Assembly (NCBI GenBank): GCA_956465555.1
Contig: OY101126.1
Location: forward strand, 1,406,501-1,470,500
Direction: 5' to 3'
Source of the DNA: Nitzschia sp. pyKryTriq1
Lineage: Eukaryota > Bacillariophyta > Bacillariophyceae > Bacillariales > Bacillariaceae
DNA length: 64,000 bases
The notes under the pieces are model-generated. The model saw only the letters and a list, made by a program, of their open reading frames with translations, searched no databases and was not told the origin of the DNA. Below are positions 37,770-48,717 of the stretch, in pieces. How positions within the stretch are numbered: the stretch's first letter is position 1; each line of letters starts with the position of its first letter. Made by a program: the position numbers and the translations under genes.

Positions 37770-40406
37770 TCATTCTACCAAGCTACGGGGAGTAGATTGT
37801 TTTGGCGACTTGTTGTTGTTGTTGTTGTTGACGTTTTGCATGAGCTGAACGGCCGGTGCAATCTTGTTTTTCAAGGTACGTTTGTCATACGAGCTTCGCT
37901 GCATTTGGATAGAGTGCCCCATGAACAAGGCGAGGGCCTCCAGTTCCTTTTCGGACGCGTTGGATTCCTCTCGTACATGGGTAATGATCATACTACGAAG
38001 CAAATGAGGATTGGTTCGCTTCCCAGTGTATTTGAAACAGCTTCGTGTGACTCGGGCAAATACCGAGTCTTGGGTCAGCGGCTTTCCGGTCCGTGTTTGG
38101 ACAAAGAGGAAATTGGTGGATGGTCGAAGTGCCGGTCGCCACCTTTCGATAAAGTCGTCCAGGGCCGGGGTCAATTCCGGAGCTAGTTGCAGGGGAGGCC
38201 GTTCTCCGTATGATTTTCCCGTCTTGTAATCTTCCGGCCCGTGCTTGATGTAATAGCAGTACTGCCCATTACTGGCATTTTCTTTGTCTTTGACCAGCGT
38301 CCGTCCAATTTCCAATTCACGGATCGTCCGTTGTCGATCCGGGATGCTGGCAAAAATAGCCAAAATCAAATACTTTTGAAAGGCAGATGCGATTTCCTCT
38401 TCTTCCAAACTATAAAGACGTTCTGTATCTTCTTTGCGATACCGTCGTCGTTCCGATTTATTGTCAGTAATAAGATCCTGGTAACGTTGTATGAGTTGTA
38501 GTGTTTCATCTTTGGTCTTTTCAATGACTTGGAGATATTCCGGCCAAGAAAGCCACTTTTTTTGTTCGTCACTGGATTTGGGCGCGACGCGTTGTTTTTG
38601 ATTTGCCGTCCGATGCAATTTTCGAATCTCCTTGATGAGGGGAATATCCGTAAAGGTATTTCCCCCGTAGGTAGAGTCGGTTTCACTTTCTTGGGCAAAT
38701 CGGAATTTGAGCAACTTGAGGAGGCCTCTTAGAAAATTAGCTTCGTAGGCGGCACTGACTTGACGTTCCGATCGTAGCCACATTACAAATTCAATTAAAG
38801 TTTGAGCTGATTCTTTCTCCTTGCTGGGGATGATCGAGTAGATCGAAAGGGAGGCCGTGTTGTCGGATTGATGTTGGTGTTGGTGATGTTGGCGGTGTTG
38901 GTGACTGTGGACGTACCAACCAAGGAAAAGTTTGGCATGGCGTAAATAGACATTGGCTGTCGCCGGTCGGATAGGATCTTCCTGTGACTGCGTCGAGGGT
39001 TGCGTCATGAACTTGTCAAAGGCTTGCAGTTCCAAGGCCAAGGTAGGGTATACGGTTTCGTAGTCGGCTGGAAGTCCATATTCGTACGACAACGACGAAG
39101 ACGACGACGAAGAAGAAGAAGATGAAGGTTGGGTGGCTGCCTTGTCGTCCTGATCCTCATGTTTGGTACTTCTACTAGTAGTAGCCGCGTCGGTAGTTGC
39201 TTTGGCTTTGCGGCGCCTTTGAGAAGCCTTGTCATTGACCACTTCATCTTTATAACCCGAGAAAAGGATAGGTGGTGATGATGATTCCTCCCCCTTGCTG
39301 TTCTCGTCAGGATGATAATAATGATTATTATTGTTGTTGTTGTTGTTGTTGTTATCTGCTGATCCTTGGATGATATCTTTCTTCGCGGGCGCCATGGGAG
39401 TAGTCGTGGTAGGAAAGGATCCAACTGGGGCTTCCCATGCATCAAGTGATGGATCATCTGGATCTGGATCTAGTACTAGGCGATCTGTGCGAACACGGCT
39501 TGTCTGATTATGTTGTTGTTGTTGCTTTTGTTGTTGTTGTTGTTGTTGCTGTTTTTCTTGTTGTTGTTGAATAATCATCCTCATGACGACTGCTCTGGTT
39601 TGATGAGCCACGAGGGGTGGGAATGAAAAGTCGGAAATGAGTAGAGACGAAAAGACTTCGGGTCGTTCCACGAAATCTTGTGCCAGCAAAATCAATGTTT
39701 GGATGTCTGTAAGACCCGTTCGTTCCAAATGATGATTCAAAATAAGAATCATACGTGTACTACTATCTGCATCATTCCCAATGCTGCCTTCGGCCGCCAT
39801 GGCCTTTCGTAGTAATGCCCATCCTCCATCACCATTGTCATGATCCTTGTCATGATCATTGTCATGATCCTGATCTTCAGCAGAGAGTGATGATGCCATT
39901 CCAAGGCGGAAAAAGACTCTTGGAGGCAGCTCGTCGTCCTTTGGATGATAAAAATATTGCGGGCGATGCGGGTGGTATGATGCCGAGAGAGCAAAGGCAT
40001 CCACAACCACAACATCCTGACAACCACATCCTGATGATGCCACTAATAGCAGAGCGGCGAGGATGGTACACGAGAGGAATCCAAGTCCGCCGACTTTTAT
40101 GGATCCTGATCCTGATGATGATGATGATGATGGCTGCCGGAATGAATGGGAGGAACGATGCTGGCTTGTTGTCTCATGATGATGAGCCCAGCAGAAGAAG
40201 CACGACCCTGCTGGATGATGATGCATATCGGTACTTTTACTTGCACTTTTACGTGTACCTGATGATGATGATGTACAACATGGACGTGTTGTGTTGCTGC
40301 TTCCTCGAACAATATCAAGTCGCATTCCTGATGATGATGATGATGATGATTGCTGTGCGATATTAGGATTTATTGATTCCAACAAGTTCATCCAAAATTG
40401 GATCAT
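37770..40406 (-). CDS. Eukaryotic tyrosine recombinase, possibly organelle-targeted
   Basis: 878 residues, intronless. The C-terminal ~350 residues have the tyrosine recombinase/integrase core: first Arg in RQRTIRELEIG, a Lys-bearing turn (YKTGKSYG), HLLR (about 801-804), MGHS (about 831) and Tyr in RSSYDKR (about 840). An N-terminal SAM-like core-binding region precedes it (VYLRHAKLFLGWYV...). The first ~350 residues are Ser/Gln/Asn-rich. Near residues 105-130 a hydrophobic stretch ends VVVDAFALSAS, which resembles the cleavage site of diatom plastid presequences, but it lies too far from the first Met unless the true start is further in. Conservative strand exchange is the expected reaction. 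Crypton-type transposons and domesticated derivatives use this fold; I saw no element ends around it. Confidence 0.8.
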   Translation of the reverse strand: MIQFWMNLLESINPNIAQQSSSSSSSGMRLDIVRGSSNTTRPCCTSSSSGTRKSASKSTDMHHHPAGSCFFCWAHHHETTSQHRSSHSFRQPSSSSSSGSGSIKVGGLGFLSCTILAALLLVASSGCGCQDVVVVDAFALSASYHPHRPQYFYHPKDDELPPRVFFRLGMASSLSAEDQDHDNDHDKDHDNGDGGWALLRKAMAAEGSIGNDADSSTRMILILNHHLERTGLTDIQTLILLAQDFVERPEVFSSLLISDFSFPPLVAHQTRAVVMRMIIQQQQEKQQQQQQQQKQQQQHNQTSRVRTDRLVLDPDPDDPSLDAWEAPVGSFPTTTTPMAPAKKDIIQGSADNNNNNNNNNNHYYHPDENSKGEESSSPPILFSGYKDEVVNDKASQRRRKAKATTDAATTSRSTKHEDQDDKAATQPSSSSSSSSSSSLSYEYGLPADYETVYPTLALELQAFDKFMTQPSTQSQEDPIRPATANVYLRHAKLFLGWYVHSHQHRQHHQHQHQSDNTASLSIYSIIPSKEKESAQTLIEFVMWLRSERQVSAAYEANFLRGLLKLLKFRFAQESETDSTYGGNTFTDIPLIKEIRKLHRTANQKQRVAPKSSDEQKKWLSWPEYLQVIEKTKDETLQLIQRYQDLITDNKSERRRYRKEDTERLYSLEEEEIASAFQKYLILAIFASIPDRQRTIRELEIGRTLVKDKENASNGQYCYYIKHGPEDYKTGKSYGERPPLQLAPELTPALDDFIERWRPALRPSTNFLFVQTRTGKPLTQDSVFARVTRSCFKYTGKRTNPHLLRSMIITHVREESNASEKELEALALFMGHSIQMQRSSYDKRTLKNKIAPAVQLMQNVNNNNNNKSPKQSTPRSLVE

Positions 40407-41368
40407 GGAGGAAAAGAAGGAGGGCTATTAGAGCCGTATTACTCACTGACTGCGACTGATTGATTGACTTACTGACTTACTGACTGGCTGTTTCTACAAA
40501 TAATGCAGACATCAGTCAGGTATACGATTATTAATACCACTCGGAATGTTGCAAAAGAGTACCAGTAGTCTACGGTAGTCGTCCTAATAATGCAATAATT
40601 ATAAACGACAATGATCACAATGCGAAAAAGGATTTGGAGAGAAGATGGGTTATTGTTGGACTGAGGTAACTTTTACGTACGAACAGTACAGTGTACCCCA
40701 CGCTACTGTACGCGTGTAATACCGGTACAGTATTACCTACTGGTACCAGTACGCACTCGCGAACGAGATGACGCGAGCATACCGGTAAGAGACGACGACT
40801 GTTCTGTACGGTACCCGTGCATAGACTTGGAGACTACAGAAGTACCTGTACTCTTGAGTCTTGAGGGACTGACGAATGTTTGAATTGAGGGAGCCCCCAA
40901 ATAATACATACGCGCTTAGAAAAAGTCGAAACGGGGGCGGGAAAAGTCAAATCCCCGTTTGTACTCGCGCGCGTATCCCGCCGTGCCTCGGACGTGATAC
41001 AAACTACCGGTGAATGTATTCGCACAGTAAGTACCTGGTATACCAGGTATGTACTCGTACTACTGTATTGTTATGCGCGCACTTGGAACTTATTCGTCCG
41101 TTCAACGCATAATAATTTCGAATTTCCTCTCACATTATTATGGATAGTAAAAAGAAGAGATTAATAGCCTCTGCCACACTATTATTGGCCACAACCTCAA
41201 ACCAAGCTTTGCTTTACGATTCTCTCAATAAGTTTTGGCTTTTGCTGTTGTTGTCAAACATCAGCGAACTGAACAACAACCTAACCTATACGGTACAGTA
41301 CATTGATATTCGTACTCCCCCTGACGAGTGACTGAGGAATCATCATCATCATCATCATCATCATCGTC
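40407..41368. other. Spacer between divergent genes
   Basis: Holds TACTGACTGACT-type repeats (40440-40495) and several GTAC/ACCGGT palindromes (40690-40820, 41030-41060). A 63-codon plus-strand frame at 41140 (MDSKKKRLIASATLLL) has no support beyond being open. No gene recognised. Confidence 0.4.
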
Positions 41369-42931
41369 ATGGTAGAAATTCATCAGAGGAGCCAGCAGCA
41401 TGTCTTCTTCATGGACTTCTTCCGTCCTCGCACTATGATCACCGTTGGTATTTTTTTAACCTTTATTATCAGCAACATACAACAGAACAATTACCCCCTG
41501 ACTGTGATGGTTGAGCGCTCCTCCTCTCCCGCTGCCGCGGATGCTCCTCATACTACTACGACGAAGTGCAACGAAGAAAGTACTAGTAGTGATGCTGCTG
41601 CTGCATCGAGGAACAGCATCCACCACCCTCAAAGCGACAAAATGGCATCAGTGGATGCGCTTCTTGTGGATGTGAGCAATAACCAACAGCAGAGAACCTT
41701 TACGAGTACAGACAATCAGCTACAGCAACAGCAACACCAACACCAACACCAACAACCACAGAATAAACCTTATATTCCATCAAGGATCGAATCATATTTC
41801 CTGGATCATGGTCGAGAGCTGGGACTTGACAACGAGGAAACGCCGGCATCGGGATGCACAGCATGGAAGGATCCTAATTCACCTATTGCGCCCGAGCTGG
41901 CCGCATTTAGATCGGAATTAAAGGTATACCAAGAAAAGATATTGGCATTCACCACCACCAAGAAGAATGGGACAGCAGCAGTAATAACTGATTTGCGACA
42001 GGACATCCTCAAACATCGTGACCACACGATATGTGACTCATTGAAACTTCATCCGGACGGTTTGAGGGGGATCTTTCCTACCAACGCAAGTCTCTCGCAA
42101 ACATCCAATGGATTTCTCGAGCCCCTATTTGCACCCATGCGCAGTCCAGAGATTTGTTTTGTTGAACAACAAGAACCTGCTGATGGTGGTGGTGGTGGTG
42201 GTGCTAGTAGTAGCGGTGAAGGCTTGCTGGCACTGGACTACTTGGTGCATGATTTTTCAGCATATTGTCGGAAACTCAAGCCCACATCGCGTGTCGTGCT
42301 CTTCGACATGGGAGCATCCCTAGATTTTCATGGGAGTCAACAGTCACCTGCTATATTCTTGACGCAAATCTATCAGAGTTTTGGGTTTCATTGGGATCAT
42401 ATTTACGCCTATGAGATCACGAAACAGGATGCGGCAGATGTTTTTCAAAACGTTCCCGAGGAGCTTGGTCATGCTTATCATTGGATCAACGCCGGTGTGG
42501 ACTCGGACAAGGACTCAAAGATGAACCCTTGGAATATGCTTCGTCGGGAATACACAGAAGATGATTTTGGTACGTACGGATGATATTCTGTCTTTATCAT
42601 ACTAGTTTGTCCTCCTCCGGCAATTTTCTCATCATGCTCTTTGTTCTCGTCTTGTTGATGCTATTATGCATGACCACCACCATACGAATAATACATAGTG
42701 GTTGTCAAATTAGACATTGACACCCCATCTGTCGAAGTTCCTCTTGTTCAACAACTGAGCGAGTCTCCAGAGCTTTTGAAATTAGTGGATGTTTTTTACT
42801 TTGAGCATCACGTCCTTTTGAGTGAACTCGCCCCTGCATGGGGGGAAACCATGCAGGGCAGTATCTTGGCATCGATGGAGCTTTTTTCAGACTTGCGTGC
42901 ACATGGAGTGGATGCGCACTATTGGGTATAA
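41369..42931 (+). CDS. Secreted/anchored methyltransferase-like protein
   Basis: Exon 1 41369-42569, intron 42570-42698 (129 bp), exon 2 42699-42931; the splice gives DDF-VVVKLDIDTPSVEV. N-terminal anchor (MITVGIFLTFIISNIQ), Gln/His-rich linker, then a Rossmann-like domain: VVLFDMGASLDFHGS (glycine-type loop, motif I place) and IYAYEIT (acidic residue that would bind SAM ribose). The end, VVVKLDIDTP...VDVFYFEHHV, recalls FkbM-like proteins. It is a membrane-anchored relative of SAM methyltransferases by reading; activity is not assured. Confidence 0.6.
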
Positions 42932-44086
42932 TGATGCTGATGATAATGATAATGACGATGATACGATGAGTTTATTGTTGTGACGACCTGTGCACCAGTC
43001 GGACTACTATCATACGTACATTCTTCAAAAAATCATCATTTCGCACCAGACCCGCTAAACAAATCGAAGCATCAGTGAATAGAGAACGTATATACTCCAG
43101 TGATGTGACAATTATGGAGTTTGGAACAATGAACCTTGAAAAGGCGCCCATACCCAGCATGACGACTACTGCTGACTCCTCCTTTTGAACCAGAGGAAGC
43201 GATCAAGAATCAAGAAGTTCCTGGAAAGTGACATGCGCAAAATCAGTCAGTCAAGAAGTAAAATAGTAATCCCGAATGCTAGCTTTCTGTAACAACACTC
43301 TGCTGACCGCCGCTTGACGACGACGAATGGACTATACTACTAGTAGCTAGACTACGAACAATTCGAGTGGAATGTTTTCTCTCTACTACTCTAGTAGACT
43401 ACTAGTAGTAGCAGTAGAGCTACAGTAAAGATCAGGTATACGAGTAGAGCGAAAGAATCATCCATGCAATAAGACTGACGTCTGCTACCTGTGCAGTGTA
43501 CGAACAAGTAGATTCTTTTGTGATATTGTAGACTACTAGCTAGTAGTACGAATACTTTGTTTTAGCAGAACGCGAAAAATAACGACCGAAAAGTAGACTA
43601 TACAGTGATGAAAGAAAATGATGGACTATATAATGATAGGTATATATGCATTTTAGTATGTATTAGAAACTATCGAACAATAAGTAGTGGTGGTGCAGTG
43701 GTGGTTGTTTGTTGGCGCAGCAAAATTGTGAGTCAATCTGCTTCCATAGATATAATATATAAAAGCCATACGACAGGTGAAAGTCGTCGGGGTTGGTATT
43801 AGACGGTGGACTGTCTCAAGGATCTACTGGAAAGAATACACGATCAGCAAGGCAAGAAGAAGAACAAATTCATCATCATCGTCATCATCATCATCATGCA
43901 GGGTCGAAGAAAAGAAGATCGTCTTGGATCCCATCATCGATGATGCTGATTCTTTCCTTTTCCCCCGTTCCATCCCACCAGACTGGATCCAGCCGTCCAT
44001 ACCCATTTCCATCCGCCAACATTTCCAACACACCACAATAGAACACAACACGACCAACGTGCGACGACTGTTTGTTCTTCCCCTTT
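42932..44086. other. Spacer
   Basis: Mostly CTAGTAG palindromes (43330-43420, 43535-43550), ATG/GAT microsatellites and an open plus-strand frame (43777-44112) without recognisable motif, which overlaps the 3' end of the RING gene. No gene called. Confidence 0.35.
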
Positions 44087-45097
44087 TTAAAAGCGAATCG
44101 TTTGCAGATTAAAGGCGGAATCTCCCGTCCAGACAATCTTCTTTTCTCTTCGAATTTCCGCCCAGTCGGTAAATTCTTGCCGACAGCACGGACAGGGCGT
44201 GGCGGGTTGCATTTTAATCAACCAATCCACGACACACTCTTGATGAAAGGCATGGGGACATTCCTGATTGGAACTCCATGCCACTTGGTCGCCCACATCG
44301 TAATCTCCCAAACAAATGGCACAGCAATTGGGAACGAGTGCTTGTGTGGGCAGTCTCAGCTGACCATTGTTGTTGAAGGAAGTGACGCTGCTGACTTCCA
44401 TGTCCATACTATTAGTATCATTATTGTTATTTTCCTCCATATTGTCCTGGTTGTCATCGGGCTTGACAAAGTCCGAGGGGTGGTCTTTATTCTCGTCGGA
44501 AATGATGTCTTTCTCTTCGACCGTCTGAAGAAGACAGCAGGGAAGCATTCAAAAGAAAAAAAGAAAATCGGTTGAGAACACGGCAGGATGGGATGGGATG
44601 GGATGTGAACGTTAGAAGAATCGTCTAGCTCATATCGTCTCGTCTCGTCTCCTCTCGTTGTGTACAAGAAGCACACAAAGAGTAATAATAATACGTACCA
44701 TGGTGACTTTGTGACGACGGAAGGATGCCAACAGCTCCCGACGCCGCTGTTCGGGAGACAGAATCTTGGCCTCTTTGCGCTGCTGTTCTCGGGCTCGTAC
44801 CGTGGCTTGATACTGCGCATCGGCTTCGCGACGGCGTTGATGCATGGTGGTCAGCCAGCTCATGTTGTCTCCGTAGCAGCAGTAGCATACCGTGGCGATG
44901 AGAGCCACTACAACACACGCGTTGACGGCCCAAAAGATCTGGGGATCAAAGGCCTCCTTGACGTTCACGTCGCTGGTACTACTTATTGTGGCATTCGACA
45001 CGACTTCTACCATCACTCGTCGTAGGTAAAAATGGTGACGGGAGACTGTTGTTGCGACTGATGCTGCTGCTGCTGCTGCTGAACTTGAAGGATCCAT
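44087..45097 (-). CDS. Membrane RING-type E3 ubiquitin ligase
   Basis: Exon 1 45097-44699, intron 44698-44525 (174 bp), exon 2 44524-44087; the junction reads HKVTM-TVEEKD. N-terminal Ala-rich region, a membrane segment (IFWAVNACVVVALIATVCYC), a basic/coiled stretch (RRREADAQYQATVRAREQQ), then an Asp/Asn-rich acidic segment and a C-terminal RING: CAICLGDYDVGD, CPHAFHQECVVDWL and PCPCCRQEF supply the eight Cys/His ligands. Such proteins ubiquitinate membrane or secretory targets. Substrate unknown. Confidence 0.82.
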
Positions 45098-46185
45098 TTT
45101 GTCGACGACTTTAGCTGTGAAATAGTCTAGTCTAGTCTACTATAGTAGTAGAGCTCGGATGATGCTGAATGCTCGGACAGAGTTGAGTTGTATGCTTTGT
45201 TGTATGTGGAAAGTGGAAATGCAAAACACACAACACAACACAACACAACACACAACCGATGAGACACAAAGACCCGCGCCGCCGCCAAAGCTGATGAAAT
45301 TGCGGATATGAGAGCTCTTCAAGTTCAGAATCCAAAGTTCTCATACCCGTGTATCGGTAGTACAGTTAGTACTGGTACAGTACTGTGTAGTGAACGCCGT
45401 GGCGCCGGCGAGCACATCATGTGCGAACCCCAAAGGAAGAACCAGAGTTACTAGTGATCGGTGATCCATGCATGTATGCGTCGTCGTCGTCGCACACCCA
45501 AAAGAACCGTTCCGATTATCGGATCTTCCCGGGAGTGGTACTCATTTCGACGTAGAGCTTCACACGCACATCAGGCAGGCAGGCAGGGCCACAGAACATC
45601 GATCAGGAAAGTAGAAGTTCGTAACAGTGAGAACCTTCAACGAAGGCAATAATCTGGACGGAAAGTGCGAAAAATATAGAATACTCCAATGCGAAATGAT
45701 ATTATACTCCATGTTCTCTGTCACCGAATTTCCGCGCAATGATGATGACATCAACCTCCTCCCCCATCGCGCGCTCGCCCATTGCGCCTTTGCAGAAAAT
45801 GACGGAACGAACGGTAATGGACAGATGGAAAGACAATCGGACAGTTTGATGCATACTACATTACATGTAGTACTGGTTTCCATTGTTCGTGCGTTGAAGC
45901 CGGAGATTGACTCAATTGATCCTCTCGGACCGCGGAGCTCGGAGCTCGGAGCCCGCTCTTTTCGTGATAATAGTATTACTACTGATGTACTCGTACTTGA
46001 ATTGTGTATTGTGTATTATAACTTTCTACTTTCGACTATATGATGCCGACTGATGAGATGCCGATATGATATGTATGATGAGATCGGCATCATACTTCGA
46101 ACTCCCCCCACTGCACAAGTACAAGTAGTCTCCGCGGTCAGTAGCAGTAGCAGTAGCAGTGGCTTCTTCCTACCACAAGAAAAAA
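45098..46185. other. Spacer between divergent RING and sulfatase genes
   Basis: ACACAACACA repeats at 45224-45256 and a GGAGCTCGGAGCTCGGAG repeat near 45934-45952. Open frames on both strands lack motifs. No gene recognised. Confidence 0.4.
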
Positions 46186-48717
46186 ATGGTGATGGTACAT
46201 CGATCCTGGCGAAGTCTATTTTACAAGCCATCGCTCGGCCACACAAAGGGATCGCTGCTACTCCTTGTTGGATTTGCGCTGTTTATTTTGCTACTGTCCA
46301 TTCTCATGCTAAATATTTGGGTCATGACATCACCGTCGCTGTTGGGCGGCCCGGAGGACGACAAAAACTCGTTTTACTCTCATCATCTGAAAAACAGTGG
46401 CAGACAGACCGGGCCTCATCATGGGGGGCGTGACAGTACCGGTACTAGTACCGGTACCGGTACCGGTACTGCATCAAGAATACGAAGAGATAGCGACCGA
46501 CCCAATATTCTATTCCTCATCACAGACCAGCAACGCTTCGATACGATTCGTCGAGTCCAGGACGAACTTTGGTACTACGAGAATGCCACCAAGATTCAAA
46601 CTCCCAACCTCGATCGATTGTCGAAACGAGGCGCTTACTTTGAGACTGCCTACACGCAGTGTGCAGTGTGTGCTCCCGCTCGAACAACTCTTCGCACTGG
46701 TTGTACCGTGGAACGAACAGGTGTCCAAATGAACGATCTGATTGAAGCAGAGACCTATGGGGAGTCTCGTCTTTTTACTCAACGCGTAGAAGCTCTTGAG
46801 GGGCTTGATAAGATCTTGAATAGGTATGGAGGATATATCAACGAATACTACGGGAAATGGCATATGCCAGAGCGACTCTGGGGGTCCATTCAATACAACG
46901 CTTACGATTACAAAGAAGAAGAGGTATCTTTCGATGCTGGTCGACAGGCGGACCTGTACGGTTCCTTTTTGGATCACTTTAAGGAACTCCAACAAATCGA
47001 TTACGGCTTGGAGCCTGAAATGCAACTTGATACTTGGTCCGGCCGGCCGTATACGCCAATACAAATTGATTCTCGGTTCCACATGAGTAAGGGCACAAAG
47101 CTGAATAAAGAAAAGTTCAAACCCTGGCAGCGAGTGGAGCCGTCGCAAGCCGGTGTCAGCAAGTTCAGTCATGAGTATTCCAGTGCCTTTTGTGTTTCGG
47201 ATCTAGCAACCAAAGCCTTGCATCGCTTGGTAGCTCAACGCGAGCAGCAGGACGGAATCAATCGTGGGCGCCCGTTTGCATTGACAGTGTCCTTTCACGG
47301 CCCGCATCCCCCCATGATTGCTTCTCCCAAACACTTTCAGCGCTATGACAAGATAAAACAACGCAAGCTACTGGTTCCAAAGTCTTTTTACGATGACATG
47401 CGAAACTCGCAATACGAGCAAATTGCGTCCCAAGATCCAAATTACCACAACGAGGAAATGGTCCAAGAATGGACCGCGGTTTACTACGCTATGATTGAAG
47501 AAATCGACGAACGAATCGGGGAAATTCTCAAGCATCTTGGAAATCAGGCAAGCAATACCTTGATCATATTCACTTCCGATCATGGGGAAATGCTCGGTGC
47601 TCATGGAATGCGAGACAAGTTCAATTTCTACGAGGAGGCCTCGCGCGTCCCGCTTTTCATTTCGTGGCCCGGGACGATTCCAGAAGGAACTGTGGTGAAG
47701 GAGGCGGTGAGTCACTTGGATGTCTTTGCCACGATCCTAGACTACGTGGGTTTGTCGGAATATGATGGTAGCGACGGGAGCAGTCTACGGCCCATGGTTG
47801 AAGGACGCTCTTACAACGCCGACTACGACGAAGATGTTGTGGTGTCGGAATGGGATGCAAGGATGCCCGATGAGGATAATCCTTCCAAGCTGTGGCCACG
47901 GATTGATGAGAAGCCGGCCTTGATGATTCGGAAGGGCAACTACAAGCTTATGACGCACAAACTCGCCAAGTCTCACAGGATGGATTTGATGTTCAATCTC
48001 AAGGAGGATCCATTTGAGCTGAACAATCTGCTGGGCCACAAATCCTTGATTGCTTCAGTGGCAACTCGAGAAAAGGCAGAACACTTGCGTTGTCTTCTGT
48101 TGGATTGGATGCAGTGTATGGACGGGGGGACAGACCCCAATATCCGATACTACAGTGATCCAGGGGCCAATTATTGGGAAGGGCGAGGAGACATCGAGGA
48201 GGTTCGGCGTCGACAATCCTGGCCTGCCTTGGAGTTTTGGGTGAGCGATTCGATAATTGAATTTGGTCGTCTTGTCTGGGACGGGTATGAATTCGTTCGG
48301 AACGAGTACTTGTATCTTGGAACACGGACGGCCGACGAAACCACGTTTGGGCCCGTTGAGATTGCCACGATCTCTATAGTGGGACGCGATGCGGCATTCT
48401 TTCGGATCGACACGCAGGAGGCAGCAGACACGACGAGGGGCGCCAAACAAGACTTGTCTCATTCAATCAACAAGAAGAGCAACAACAACAACAACAAGGA
48501 TGGGGAGGGGACTTCTGCCAACACTACTGTTTATCTTTACAAGAACCAATGCGTGCGGATCAAGGTTTCACTGGCCACAAAGTCACTCTCAATGCTGCCG
48601 TCATCGCCCCTAGATGCCTTCGTGCATATCGAACCCCCCAGCGGTGGGACGATACCTGTCCGAGACGTCATGCTGGTTTTGATTACCGGCGCCGCCGCTG
48701 CGGCCAAGGCCTACTAA
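46186..48717 (+). CDS. Type II membrane sulfatase
   Basis: About 843 residues; the first ATG in frame is 46186. Signal anchor (LLLLVGFALFILLLSILML), a Thr/Gly linker from GGTACC repeats, then the sulfatase fold: RPNILFLITDQQRFD (metal Asp pair), the formylglycine signature CAPARTTLRTG with Cys in the CxPxR core, and FTSDHGEMLGAHG. Sulfatases of this class hydrolyse sulfate esters of polysaccharides or lipids once Cys is converted to formylglycine. A C-terminal ~200-residue extension with GTIPVRDVMLVLITG at its end is not recognised. In a diatom, remodelling of sulfated extracellular glycans is the likely job. Confidence 0.9.
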   Translation: MVMVHRSWRSLFYKPSLGHTKGSLLLLVGFALFILLLSILMLNIWVMTSPSLLGGPEDDKNSFYSHHLKNSGRQTGPHHGGRDSTGTSTGTGTGTASRIRRDSDRPNILFLITDQQRFDTIRRVQDELWYYENATKIQTPNLDRLSKRGAYFETAYTQCAVCAPARTTLRTGCTVERTGVQMNDLIEAETYGESRLFTQRVEALEGLDKILNRYGGYINEYYGKWHMPERLWGSIQYNAYDYKEEEVSFDAGRQADLYGSFLDHFKELQQIDYGLEPEMQLDTWSGRPYTPIQIDSRFHMSKGTKLNKEKFKPWQRVEPSQAGVSKFSHEYSSAFCVSDLATKALHRLVAQREQQDGINRGRPFALTVSFHGPHPPMIASPKHFQRYDKIKQRKLLVPKSFYDDMRNSQYEQIASQDPNYHNEEMVQEWTAVYYAMIEEIDERIGEILKHLGNQASNTLIIFTSDHGEMLGAHGMRDKFNFYEEASRVPLFISWPGTIPEGTVVKEAVSHLDVFATILDYVGLSEYDGSDGSSLRPMVEGRSYNADYDEDVVVSEWDARMPDEDNPSKLWPRIDEKPALMIRKGNYKLMTHKLAKSHRMDLMFNLKEDPFELNNLLGHKSLIASVATREKAEHLRCLLLDWMQCMDGGTDPNIRYYSDPGANYWEGRGDIEEVRRRQSWPALEFWVSDSIIEFGRLVWDGYEFVRNEYLYLGTRTADETTFGPVEIATISIVGRDAAFFRIDTQEAADTTRGAKQDLSHSINKKSNNNNNKDGEGTSANTTVYLYKNQCVRIKVSLATKSLSMLPSSPLDAFVHIEPPSGGTIPVRDVMLVLITGAAAAAKAY

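Noticed and set aside
41140-41331. 63-codon ORF MDSKKKRLIASATLLL
   Set aside because: Short, no homology recognised, and within a spacer rich in repeats.
43777-44112. Plus-strand ORF ending KSESFAD
   Set aside because: No motif, Ser-rich from TCATCA repeats, and overlaps the well-supported RING gene on the other strand.
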